A stretch of DNA of 17,843 bases from an uncultured Eubacteriales bacterium (GTDB taxonomy: Bacteria > Bacillota > Clostridia > Lachnospirales > Lachnospiraceae): contig ONWK01000060.1 of NCBI GenBank assembly GCA_900321505.1, positions 1 to 17,843 of the forward strand, written 5' to 3'. Shown here piece by piece: positions 1-7,381 of this stretch. The notes under the pieces are model-generated. The model was not told the origin of the DNA, did no database searches, and was given only the letters and a program-made list of their open reading frames with translations. Every line of letters begins with the position of its first letter. Positions within the stretch are counted from its first letter, which is position 1. The translations under genes and the position numbers were made by a program.

Positions 1-604
1 CCAGCGCCACGCCTGCCACGATACCACCAAGCTTATCAACGACCCTGATTACGGGAATGGCTTTGATCACGCTTCCAAGAACCAGACATATGATCAGAAG
101 TATCAGTCTCAGCAATACAAATGTGGCTATGCCGGCGATCACATTTACCACCACCACTGTCAGGCTTCTTGATATAAAATGATACACATCGGATACTCCC
201 AGATCCTTATATCCGTCTGCGTTATTATTCTTAAGAAGATATTCCTCCAGGAAATCAGGTATCCCGAGATCCCTGATGAAGCTGATCTGATCCTGTTTGC
301 CTGGATTCTGCTTCATGGCCTGATCGATCTGATCCTTGGTGGCCTTTACGGTACTGTCAACTGCAGAGCTTATAGTATTGCCGACCTTCTGCTCCACAAT
401 GCTGTAGATCTTTGCATCAATAGTTTCATCAAGCTTGGTATGATCCTGTATCCACTGACTGACCATGGGGGTAAATGCATATGACAGCGCCAGCGCGATA
501 ATGGTTGCAACTGTTCCGATCACGGTTCTGACAAAGCCTCTCATATAACCGATGAAACCAAAGAGCGCTATACAGCAGATCGTAAATATAAACAGCCAGT
601 TCAA
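1..604 (-). CDS. CvpA family membrane protein, 3' end outside the window
   Basis: About 201 codons are visible and the frame stays open to the window edge. The translation starts NWLFIFTICCIALF, continues into a GYMRGF turn and a second hydrophobic segment, then has a polar, Lys/Gln/Asp-rich stretch. It returns to a long hydrophobic segment and a KAIPVIRVVDKLGG motif. The N-terminal membrane pair with a GYxRGF turn and the late 'P-V-x-x-V-D-x-L-G-G' motif are CvpA (colicin V production) family traits. CvpA proteins are inner-membrane proteins of unclear mechanism. The start is TTG at 604-602, directly after the stop of the upstream gene, with GGAGG eight bases before it inside that gene's last codons. 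The next in-frame ATG would delete the first membrane segment, so TTG is preferred. It is the last visible gene of the leuA transcript and is probably translationally coupled to the gene before it. Confidence 0.8.
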   Translation of the reverse strand, partial: MNWLFIFTICCIALFGFIGYMRGFVRTVIGTVATIIALALSYAFTPMVSQWIQDHTKLDETIDAKIYSIVEQKVGNTISSAVDSTVKATKDQIDQAMKQNPGKQDQISFIRDLGIPDFLEEYLLKNNNADGYKDLGVSDVYHFISRSLTVVVVNVIAGIATFVLLRLILLIICLVLGSVIKAIPVIRVVDKLGGIVAGVAL

Positions 605-1885
605 CTACTTATCCTCCATTCTGAGCCTTATCTTCTCAGTCCTTCCTTCAAAGGTAACTATATATTCGTTGCTTCCTGCTGTCGGGATCATATTGCGCAC
701 CGTTGAATCAAAGGCATAGCGGAACTTTGCACGGCCCTTCTTTGTAACTATAAGGCACTGATTTCCTCCGGTAAGTATCACCTCATCCTCAGCCGCATGA
801 ATGGTGTCATAAGCCATGTTAAATGAATAATGGAACATTTCATCGCCGCTGAAATCATATACTCTGAGCAGAAATGCATTATTATCAGCCGCATCAGAGG
901 ATCGTTCCACTGTTCCGAGATACTTTGAGGAGTAAAAAATGCTCTGTATCTGTGGCTGCTGATAGCGGATCCTGCATCGTTCGGAAGGAGTCTCCTTCAT
1001 ATCATACAGGGTTATTCCCTGATCGGAGAAGGCTGCCACAAGGTTATTGGTGAGGAACTGCACCTTCATCACCATCTCTCCCTCCAGACTGAAGCCGCCA
1101 ACCATACGGTCAGCATTTGCATTCTGACCGACAGAGCCGAAATTATATGCTGTGAGGTTATTCTTTGTCTCTATGCCCTGCATAAAGAAATAGCTGGTGA
1201 AGAGCTTCTCTCCGTCATCTGAGATGCTTATATCCAGCGGATAACCGCTTTTATCTATGGATGTCTGGATCTCATAGATGGGTGTACCCGTACTGTCATA
1301 CATGTTGATATAATTTGTCGTATCGCTCTCCAGCACTACAGCAAAGGCTCCCTGGGAAGCCACATCGATATCCAGGATCTTATATGGCATGGTAAGGCTG
1401 CTTACCGCACCTTCGGTATTGAATACATGCACTCCGTTGCCGCCCTTATCCGCAACCACAGCCCAGTTCCCGTTCGTGCTTGCGATGGGGATCTTCAGAT
1501 CTGCGCCCGCGGTCCAGACAACATCTCCGTTGGCATTGATATAGGATATACCTTCGGATGTAAACTTCAGCAGGTTACCGCCGAACTCCGTGTATTCGGC
1601 ATTTGCCTCATAGATCGTATCCGCACTGCTGAGTACCTTATAACCCTTAAATTCACGGATGGTCGTATATACATAATATGCGACTCCCCCGGCGATAGCC
1701 AGCAGCAAAAGCAGCACAAAGAGCCGCGCCTTATTTGCGCGGCGCCTTTTCCGGCGGTGGATATTCTCTTCCGCAAGCTGAGGATCTCCGCCAACCCGGA
1801 TCACATTGCTCTCCTCCGGGTATTCTTCGAAGATTTCATCCGACTGCTCCTCCGGTATATCATTTTTTCTTCTGCGTCCTGCCAT
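605..1885 (-). CDS. DUF5711-like single-pass membrane protein
   Basis: About 426 aa. The N-terminal 55 residues are cytoplasmic, acidic and then strongly basic (RRKRRRANKAR). One TM segment follows at about residues 57-75, then a large outside domain of about 350 residues. That domain has repeated beta-strand blades of the type 'xxVxxxDxxGxxxW/Y' (for example INANGDVVW, YDSTGTPIYEI, YDFSGDEMFHY), which suggests a beta-propeller or PQQ-like fold. This architecture matches DUF5711 proteins of Lachnospiraceae; the function is unknown. Two starts are possible. The ATG at 1891 has AAAAGG touching it, while the ATG at 1885 (MAGRRRK) has AAAAGG six bases away, so 1885 is chosen. Spacing is 18-24 nt from the upstream gene and zero from the downstream CvpA gene. 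A role in envelope sensing or division is only a guess. Confidence 0.75.
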   Translation of the reverse strand: MAGRRRKNDIPEEQSDEIFEEYPEESNVIRVGGDPQLAEENIHRRKRRRANKARLFVLLLLLAIAGGVAYYVYTTIREFKGYKVLSSADTIYEANAEYTEFGGNLLKFTSEGISYINANGDVVWTAGADLKIPIASTNGNWAVVADKGGNGVHVFNTEGAVSSLTMPYKILDIDVASQGAFAVVLESDTTNYINMYDSTGTPIYEIQTSIDKSGYPLDISISDDGEKLFTSYFFMQGIETKNNLTAYNFGSVGQNANADRMVGGFSLEGEMVMKVQFLTNNLVAAFSDQGITLYDMKETPSERCRIRYQQPQIQSIFYSSKYLGTVERSSDAADNNAFLLRVYDFSGDEMFHYSFNMAYDTIHAAEDEVILTGGNQCLIVTKKGRAKFRYAFDSTVRNMIPTAGSNEYIVTFEGRTEKIRLRMEDK

Positions 1886-1909
1886 ATCCATCCTTTTCGA
1901 CCGGGATCA

Positions 1910-3061
1910 TCATCTTTTTGATATCCCGCCCTGGTTCTGCTTATTACTTCGGTAAACGGCTATAGCCGATGAAATGGTTACCGCCTGTCCCGAATCCATT
2001 ATGGCGATGAGTTCATCCAGTCTGTCAGTCCTCATCATCTCATCCCCGATATGGGATGCGTAATCTCTTGCGAGCACAAGGCTCTTTTCCTGGAGTGACC
2101 TTGACGCTTCATCGATCTGCAGCGACAGTCCTCCCTTCTGTTCCTTCAGCTCGGAAAGGGCGCCTTTTCTTCTTTCATCTATCTCGGCCTCAATATTCCG
2201 CGCGGTTGATTCATCGAATTCAACAAGCGCCCTGTGTTTCTGCTCCCGTATTTCTTCTTCCTCTTCGGCTATCTCCGCAAGACGCTGGCTGACATCCTTC
2301 ACGTCATAGCGGCTTTCGTCCTGATCCCTTCTGACCGATCGCTTTATGCTGCGGATCTGCTTATCATTTTCCACAACTGCCTTATGATATTTTCTTCCCT
2401 GCTTCAGCACCTCGATATACGGCACCTTGATCTTTACATAGATCAAAAAATAAGCCACAATGAAGATAATGATCATTATCATCGGGATGATCACGGTTAA
2501 TGCAGTTCTTGCGCCGTCACTCATGGATGACGGATTGATGAAAAGCTTTCTGACCAAAAATGTAAACACAAAGGGAATTCCCACAAGGAATATGGCAAAA
2601 AGCACAACCATCATCAGCATCTGAAGCCCGTCACCGGGCATGAACATAACATGAAAAAGCTTGGTTCTCGTGAAGGCCGGAACATTGTTCTGCCTGAGCA
2701 GCTTCCTGTGTTCCTTTTCAGCCTCATTGGAATCCTGCCTGATGTCCCTGGTCTCATCCTTGATACGGTCGGCTTTTCCGCTTTTTATTATCTTACCCTT
2801 TTCAGATTCCGCTTTTCTTTTCTTTGATCTGACCTGAGAGAGCTGTTTATCATAGCTGCTCTGTACTTCGGCGCGCCTTCTTTTTACGGTAGAGGTTTTT
2901 TCATCCTGAATGGACTTTTCCTCAGCCGCAATGCTCTTCTCCAGCCTTTTCTGTTCCGCCGTCATTTCCCGGATCCGCTGTTCCAAAGCCTGCTTTTCGA
3001 TCACCGCACTTTTGACGCGGATCAGGAATTCCCTGTCCTCCCGGAATACATTATCAGCCAA
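1910..3061 (-). CDS. Two-TM protein flanked by long coiled coils, function unknown
   Basis: 383 aa with a near-symmetrical plan. A charged coiled-coil region at residues 10-125 (KQALEQRIREMTAEQKRLEK and similar heptads) is followed by TM1 at about 146-170, a short loop, TM2 at about 187-209, and a second coiled-coil region at about 220-335. A short C-terminal segment (about 345-383) follows. Both coiled coils should lie on the same side, most likely the cytoplasm, and could pair or form filaments. The start is TTG at 3061-3059, preceded by GAAGGAGGAGG, a strong ribosome binding site; no ATG fits. It begins 25 nt after the leuA stop. I recognise no family. Possible roles such as a membrane scaffold, shape or secretion accessory protein are guesses from architecture only. 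Confidence 0.7.
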   Translation of the reverse strand: MADNVFREDREFLIRVKSAVIEKQALEQRIREMTAEQKRLEKSIAAEEKSIQDEKTSTVKRRRAEVQSSYDKQLSQVRSKKRKAESEKGKIIKSGKADRIKDETRDIRQDSNEAEKEHRKLLRQNNVPAFTRTKLFHVMFMPGDGLQMLMMVVLFAIFLVGIPFVFTFLVRKLFINPSSMSDGARTALTVIIPMIMIIIFIVAYFLIYVKIKVPYIEVLKQGRKYHKAVVENDKQIRSIKRSVRRDQDESRYDVKDVSQRLAEIAEEEEEIREQKHRALVEFDESTARNIEAEIDERRKGALSELKEQKGGLSLQIDEASRSLQEKSLVLARDYASHIGDEMMRTDRLDELIAIMDSGQAVTISSAIAVYRSNKQNQGGISKR

Positions 3062-3086
3062 AACCTCCTCCTTCCCGGGGCAGGCT

Positions 3087-4769
3087 CTACTCCCGTCCCT
3101 CCGCCTGAAGTGATTTATTAACTGCCGAGATCAATGCATAAGTAGAAGCTACAATAATATCATCCTGGATACCGGCACCCCAGTAAACCTTGCCGGACTC
3201 CGTCATCTGAATACCCACATAGGCGCAGGCCTTGGAATTCGAGCCTTTGGTAATGGCATGCTCCTCATAGGTTATCAGTGAATAATCTATATGGAAATGT
3301 CTCTTCAGCGCGTTGCTGATAGCATCCAGCCGGCCGTTGCCCTGGCCGTGATAGACCTTATGGACACCGTTTCTTTCAAGTGTTATCTCACAGCGGATTC
3401 CGTCGATCTGCTGGAAGTGGCACTCAATATAATTAATGGGCGTGTCAAGGTTTACGTATTCCTTCTTAAAGATATCCACAACCTCATCGGGCTGGATCTC
3501 CTTATGCTGACGGTCGGAATAATCCTTTACCGTATAGCCCACATCCTCCTTCATAGCCTTGGGAAGCATGAAACCGTACTTTGTTTCAAGCAGGAAGCCG
3601 ATGCCGCCCTTACCTGACTGGCTGTTGATACGGATAACATCACCGTCATAGGTACGTCCGATATCTTCCGGATTCAGGGGAAGATACGGAACGGTCCACA
3701 TCTGATCCGGATCGTCCTCACGGAACTTCATGCCCTTGGCGATGGCATCCTGGTGTGAACCGGAAAATGCAGCGAAAACAAGCTTTCCACAATAGGGTTC
3801 ACGGGGATATATCTCCATTCCCGTAAGTCTTTCATATGCAGCCTGGATACGGGGCATATCACTGAAATCAAGCTCAGGATCCACGCCGTGGGTAAACATG
3901 TTCATTGCAAGAGTGATAACGTCAACATTTCCCGTACGTTCACCATTACCGAAAAGTGTACCCTCGATACGGTCAGCGCCCGCGAGCAGTCCAAGCTCCG
4001 CATCGGCCACGCCGCAGCCGCGGTCATTGTGAGGATGCAGCGAAAGCACCACATTCTCCCTGTATTTAAGATTCTTGTGCAGATATTCTATCTGGCTGGC
4101 ATATACATGGGGCAGAGACATTTCCACTGTTGCGGGAAGGTTGATTATAGCCTTCCGGTCAGGAGTCGGCTTCCATACATCAAGCACCGCATTGCAGACC
4201 TCAAGTGCATATTCCGGCTCGGTTCCTGTGAAGCTCTCCGGGCTGTACTCGAAACGGTACGGTGCCCCGTCCTCATCCGCAAGCCTAGCCAGCAGTTCAG
4301 CACCGTCGGTAGCTATCTTTTTGATCTCTTCTTTGGATTTGCGGAAAACCTGCTCGCGCTGTGCCCGGGATGTAGAATTATATACATGAACAATGACGTT
4401 CTTCGGATTTGCTCCGCGTACCGCTTCAAAGGTCTTTTTGATAATATGCTCTCTTGCCTGAGTCAGAACCTGGATCGTAACATCATCAGGGATAAGATCT
4501 TCCTCGATAAGGCGGCGGCAGAATACATATTCCGTCTCGCTTGCTGCCGGGAAACCTATCTCGATCTCCTTAAATCCAACTCGGATAAGTTCCTTGTAAA
4601 ACTCGATCTTTTCATCCAGGCTCATGGGAACAACAAGCGCCTGGTTACCGTCGCGGAGATCAACTGAGCACCATACGGGTGCGTGATCCACATACTCCTT
4701 CTGTACCCAGTCTGTGCTCGGTACGGGAGGCATAAAATAACCTCTTCTGTAATGATTAAAATTTTTCAT
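3087..4769 (-). CDS. leuA: 2-isopropylmalate synthase (long, yeast/actinobacterial-type LeuA)
   Basis: First committed step of leucine synthesis: acetyl-CoA plus 2-oxoisovalerate gives 2-isopropylmalate. The 560 aa length and the N-terminus with PPVPSTDW and APVWCSVDLRDGNQAL fit the longer LeuA class (TIGR00970-like). Visible motifs are the metal/substrate motif DLRDGNQ at residues 37-43, HPHNDRG at 245-251 carrying the metal-binding histidines, and GNGERTGN at 274-281. The C-terminal LeuA dimer (leucine-feedback) domain runs from about 440 to 555, so allosteric inhibition by leucine is expected. The frame opens upstream at a TTG (4784), but the ATG at 4769 has GGAGG eight bases before it and gives the family-like start MKNFNHYRRGY. 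Control comes from the T-box upstream, with a possible second promoter between T-box and gene. Three unrelated membrane-protein genes follow closely. Confidence 0.97.
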   Translation of the reverse strand: MKNFNHYRRGYFMPPVPSTDWVQKEYVDHAPVWCSVDLRDGNQALVVPMSLDEKIEFYKELIRVGFKEIEIGFPAASETEYVFCRRLIEEDLIPDDVTIQVLTQAREHIIKKTFEAVRGANPKNVIVHVYNSTSRAQREQVFRKSKEEIKKIATDGAELLARLADEDGAPYRFEYSPESFTGTEPEYALEVCNAVLDVWKPTPDRKAIINLPATVEMSLPHVYASQIEYLHKNLKYRENVVLSLHPHNDRGCGVADAELGLLAGADRIEGTLFGNGERTGNVDVITLAMNMFTHGVDPELDFSDMPRIQAAYERLTGMEIYPREPYCGKLVFAAFSGSHQDAIAKGMKFREDDPDQMWTVPYLPLNPEDIGRTYDGDVIRINSQSGKGGIGFLLETKYGFMLPKAMKEDVGYTVKDYSDRQHKEIQPDEVVDIFKKEYVNLDTPINYIECHFQQIDGIRCEITLERNGVHKVYHGQGNGRLDAISNALKRHFHIDYSLITYEEHAITKGSNSKACAYVGIQMTESGKVYWGAGIQDDIIVASTYALISAVNKSLQAEGRE

Positions 4770-4790
4770 TTTTCCAACCTCCAATCTCTT

Positions 4791-4819
4791 ATTGTACTAT
4801 ACTTTACCTTAATAAGCAA
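4791..4819 (-). promoter_or_regulatory. Possible leuA-proximal sigma-A promoter, downstream of the T-box hairpin
   Basis: On the minus strand TTGCTT (4819-4814) and TACAAT (4796-4791) are 17 bases apart. Initiation would fall near 4784, only about 15 nt before the leuA ATG and at or just before its ribosome binding site. If used, it would bypass the T-box. It is inferred from sequence only. Confidence 0.5.
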
Positions 4820-4826
4820 CAGCCGG

Positions 4827-5135
4827 GTGGTAAACGCACAGACGCCTCTGCGGGAGTTATCCCGCAGAGGCGCCTGAATACGCTGTACCACTCTGCTTTA
4901 CCCTCTTTATATAATAAAAGAAGGCCTCATTACGGATACGGATCCTTCGGATCTTATATCCTACTGATATATCGGTCAGAACCCGTCCGAAACTACTCTC
5001 CTGAGATTTTGCCCCGGCCGCTCAACGGTGAGTTCACTTCAGCTTTGCCGCTGCCTCGCACCATCCGGCAGCTCTCTGTAAGGCTCTCCTGCAGCTACTA
5101 CTCCGCATCATAGCGTTTCCCTTATGATTTCCCTG
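4827..5135 (-). ncRNA. Leucine T-box riboswitch in the leuA leader
   Basis: Read on the minus strand, the leader holds T-box landmarks in the right order. A GGAGTAGTA element is at about 5105-5097, and the distal stem I signature AGAGAG...GGATGGTG...AGGC at about 5085-5055. A specifier-loop signature GAAGTGAACTCACC at 5040-5027 places the specifier codon CTC (Leu) at 5032-5030. A stem III-like hairpin (GATCC GAA GGATC) lies near 4950, and the T-box core AGAGTGGTACAGCG at 4894-4881 holds TGGT, which pairs with the uncharged tRNA acceptor end. A 12-bp hairpin (minus CGCCTCTGCGGG / CCCGCAGAGGCG, 4872-4861 with 4854-4843) follows. The CUC specifier agrees with the downstream leuA. Two oddities: the core reads TGGTACAGCG rather than the usual TGGTACCGCG, and the hairpin lacks a clear U-run. 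Confidence 0.92.
4843..4872 (-). terminator. T-box terminator/sequestering hairpin
   Basis: A perfect 12-bp stem with a 6-nt loop, GC-rich. Only TCTGTGCGTTT follows, so the U-tract is weak. Further out, TACCAC (4832-4827) is the complement of GTGGTA (4891-4886) in the T-box core. The off-state could therefore be an extended stem that masks the tRNA-binding bulge. Confidence 0.7.
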
Positions 5136-5193
5136 AAGATACCACACATGAGTCTGCTCTGTCAAGTGCCTTTTTCAGGGTGAACAGTATCAT
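5122..5193 (-). CDS. Possible 23-codon ORF behind the MATE-ATPase gene
   Basis: ATG at 5193-5191 with AAGGAG seven bases upstream and a TAA at 5124-5122. The peptide starts MILFTLKKALDRADSC. It lies 23 nt after the MATE-ATPase stop and overlaps the T-box promoter and the first leader bases. The ribosome binding site is good, but the ORF is short and could be chance. No family is recognised. Confidence 0.2.
   Translation of the reverse strand: MILFTLKKALDRADSCVVSSGKS
5136..5165 (-). promoter_or_regulatory. Sigma-A promoter for the leuA T-box transcript
   Basis: On the minus strand TTGACA (5165-5160, consensus) is followed by an 18-base spacer and TATCTT (5141-5136). Initiation near 5129 lies just upstream of stem I of the T-box, which is the expected position. 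Confidence 0.75.
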
Positions 5194-5216
5194 TTTCCTG
5201 CTCCTTATCTGCTTTT

Positions 5217-7019
5217 CTATATCCTGATGGTAAGGTTGTTCAGTCCCAGTGTATTTACATATTTCACATCCTTCACCATCTTGAAGACCATTCTGATCCC
5301 GATATGCCGGGCGGGATCATTTTCATCCGGTTTTGTCATCTCATAATAGTTTACCGGATCAAAGCCCTCACAGTTATCCCGGATACGCAGGATCAGATCC
5401 TGATCGCGTTTCCGTACAAGGCGGATGTCGATCCTGTTATTCCTTCCTTCAACAAAACCGTAATCCAGGATATTGACCGCCATTTCCTCTATACAGAGTG
5501 ATGTATACATGGTCCTTTTGGGATTCTCGCCCACTTCCTCACAGAAATGTGTAGCCGCAAGAGCTGCCTTTTCCACATCTGCCTTTTCCAGTATCTCAAG
5601 CTCCAGAAGCTCATCCTTTGCAGCTCCGAATCCCGGCGGGACACATGTGTAGCTGTCCAGCGAGAAGAGCTTCTGTCCCGACTTACGTTTCACATAAATT
5701 GAAATAAAGAGAAGCGTCAGGGTCTCACCTATCAGGTAATTTAGCCATACACCTACGGTACCTGCTGTTGGTCCCCATTTTGACCCCAGGAGATTTCCCA
5801 AAGTAAGTACAACCAGGGACGGGAAGGCAAGATTCTGCACAACGGATATAACCTCCGAGAATCTGACCATGCCGATGCCCTGATAATACTTTTTGAAAGC
5901 GGCATTAATGGCACTGGGGACAAGACACAGCGAGAACATGCGGAGTCCCACCGTCGCATAACGCACGGTATCTGCCGCCTGGGCTATCTCCTCGGCCGTT
6001 ACCCCGGGAAAGACAAATAGTCTTGCAAGCAATCCGCCAAAGACCAGAAACCCTGCCATGGCTGCGACATCAATCACCACGGCAAACCAGGTCTGCTGCT
6101 TCACCGTTTCTCTCAGCGAATGTTCATCCTCTTCACTGAAGGCAATACCGGTCAGCATCAGCGACACCTCAGATATACCGTTACCCAGACAGTATCCCAG
6201 ATTTGCCACGGTAGACACTACGGAATATGCCGCTACCGCAGCATTTCCGCCGACCTTCATCATTGTATGGTTAACTATATAAACCAGCAAAACAAGGCTC
6301 AGTGAATTGATGACTGTCGGGATGCCTCCCGCAGCGATCTCCTTGAAAAGCCCGCCGCCCAGGTCCTTTTTCGTAAATTTGTAGATACAATTCTTTTTAA
6401 AGAAATATACTATTCCCACACCGACAGCTACATAATAGCTTACAGTGGATGCAAGTCCCATTCCCAGAGTATCCCATTCAAAAACAAATACATTCAGAAG
6501 ATCCGCGATCACATCGATCGCTGTCATGACAAGCACTGCTATTACGAGCCTGGTCCTCTGCCCGGCCATCTGAAGAAACGGTACGAGTATCTGCGCGCCG
6601 ATAAAAGCCGGCGCACCTATAACAAAGCCGATCAGATAACGCCTTGTAAGCCTGAATACTTCTGTTCCTTCCTGTGCGCCGAGTACATGGCACAGCGGAT
6701 CCACAAATATGATGATCAGCAGTACTCCGGCCAGCGATACCGTAAGCGCCACTATAATGGAAAGTGAATAACAGCGGTTGATCTTCCCTTCATCACCGCT
6801 TCCCATTGCCTTGCTGCAGACAACCTGGATACCTGTAGAAAGAAGGGAGCCGAAAGCTGCAAAAGCAAGAAGCACCGGGGTTGCAAAGCCATATGCCGCC
6901 ATGGCATCCACCCCCAGGAACCTGCCTATCATTATACTGTCAATAAGCAGACAGAGCGTCACCGCCATAGCGGATACTATCTGTGATGCCACCATCTGCT
7001 GAAAAAGCTTACGTACCAT
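5217..7019 (-). CDS. MATE-type transporter fused to a GHKL (RsbW-like) ATPase domain
   Basis: 600 aa with two parts. Residues 1-445 form a 12-helix MATE/MOP-type multidrug or polysaccharide transporter core, with repeated hydrophobic segments and internal two-fold similarity (PVLLAFAAFGSLLSTGIQVV, then GIPTVINSLSLVLLVYIVN in the second half). A linker of about 35 residues leads to a cytoplasmic GHKL ATPase domain at about 480-600. This domain shows the N-box EEMAVNILDYGF (Glu511, Asn516), the G1 box RIRDNCEGFDP (Asp548, Gly552) and the G2 region HIGIRMVFKMVKDVKY. The layout resembles anti-sigma kinases of the RsbW/SpoIIAB group (HATPase_c_2) more than two-component kinases, since no His-phosphoacceptor domain is seen. 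The start ATG has GAGGAG eight bases upstream. It is a single gene with its own promoter; no STAS or sigma-factor partner is in the window. Whether it transports, senses or phosphorylates is unknown. Confidence 0.85.
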   Translation of the reverse strand: MVRKLFQQMVASQIVSAMAVTLCLLIDSIMIGRFLGVDAMAAYGFATPVLLAFAAFGSLLSTGIQVVCSKAMGSGDEGKINRCYSLSIIVALTVSLAGVLLIIIFVDPLCHVLGAQEGTEVFRLTRRYLIGFVIGAPAFIGAQILVPFLQMAGQRTRLVIAVLVMTAIDVIADLLNVFVFEWDTLGMGLASTVSYYVAVGVGIVYFFKKNCIYKFTKKDLGGGLFKEIAAGGIPTVINSLSLVLLVYIVNHTMMKVGGNAAVAAYSVVSTVANLGYCLGNGISEVSLMLTGIAFSEEDEHSLRETVKQQTWFAVVIDVAAMAGFLVFGGLLARLFVFPGVTAEEIAQAADTVRYATVGLRMFSLCLVPSAINAAFKKYYQGIGMVRFSEVISVVQNLAFPSLVVLTLGNLLGSKWGPTAGTVGVWLNYLIGETLTLLFISIYVKRKSGQKLFSLDSYTCVPPGFGAAKDELLELEILEKADVEKAALAATHFCEEVGENPKRTMYTSLCIEEMAVNILDYGFVEGRNNRIDIRLVRKRDQDLILRIRDNCEGFDPVNYYEMTKPDENDPARHIGIRMVFKMVKDVKYVNTLGLNNLTIRI

Positions 7020-7079
7020 TTAAGATACTCCTCATGCACTATTTCCTGACTAAAAACTGTTTTTACACATACAGAGAGG

Positions 7080-7108
7080 ATTTTAACATGTCCGTCTTTT
7101 TTTTACAA
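7080..7108 (-). promoter_or_regulatory. Promoter of the MATE-ATPase gene
   Basis: On the minus strand TTGTAA (7108-7103), a 17-base spacer beginning with an A-tract, and TAAAAT (7085-7080). Initiation near 7073 gives a leader of about 55 nt before the ribosome binding site and start at 7019. Confidence 0.7.
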
Positions 7109-7141
7109 GGCAATTATTATTTACGTTTCATCACTTTTCCA

Positions 7142-7234
7142 TAACTATTCACGTACCCTTCAATTCGATCACGAACCTTCCGCGCTTCGCTCGCAAGCCG
7201 TGCAGGCGGCACTTTTGTTCGTGATGAATTGTTA
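7142..7234. repeat. Palindromic intergenic element E1
   Basis: A 93-bp element with imperfect 10-bp terminal inverted repeats: TAACTATTCA at 7142-7151 and TGAATTGTTA at 7225-7234 (9 of 10 match). An inner arm CAATTCGATCACGAAC (7161-7176) also pairs with GTTCGTGATGAATTG (7217-7231), with one bulged base. The 40-base loop is GC-rich with small internal repeats. It sits between the MATE-ATPase promoter and the ung promoter. Its ends match those of the element at 13201-13313. Confidence 0.6.
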
Positions 7235-7243
7235 CACTTTCCC

Positions 7244-7272
7244 TTTCATTTGCGGGAAAAATCTAGTAAAAT
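7244..7272 (+). promoter_or_regulatory. Weak candidate promoter for ung
   Basis: A good -10 box TAAAAT (7267-7272) has only a poor -35 (TTTCAT, 7244-7249) at 17 bases. It would give a leader of about 100 nt. In that leader AACC-ATA-ATCAC (7280-7291) pairs with GTGATGGTT (7319-7327) around a loop holding two CCGAAGG copies. Nothing else is recognised in 7235-7381. Confidence 0.4.
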
Positions 7273-7381
7273 CTACATTAACCATAATCACAGGTTCCGA
7301 AGGCGCAGCCCGAAGGTCGTGATGGTTTGTGTACGATCTCATTAATCGTTCACAAAGGTAATAAAGAAAAGAGGTATCATC

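Noticed and set aside
3888..4667. 259-codon open frame on the plus strand
   Set aside because: Antisense to leuA, where the minus frame has clear LeuA motifs. The translation is Cys/Arg/His-rich without a family pattern.
5160..5216. Terminator after the MATE-ATPase gene
   Set aside because: CTGTTCA and TGACAG pair only poorly and no T-run follows. The gene's transcript may read into the leuA leader.
7142..7234. Two-way terminator between the MATE-ATPase gene and ung
   Set aside because: The two genes diverge here, so no transcript should end at this point, and the hairpin has no U-run. A repeat element fits better.
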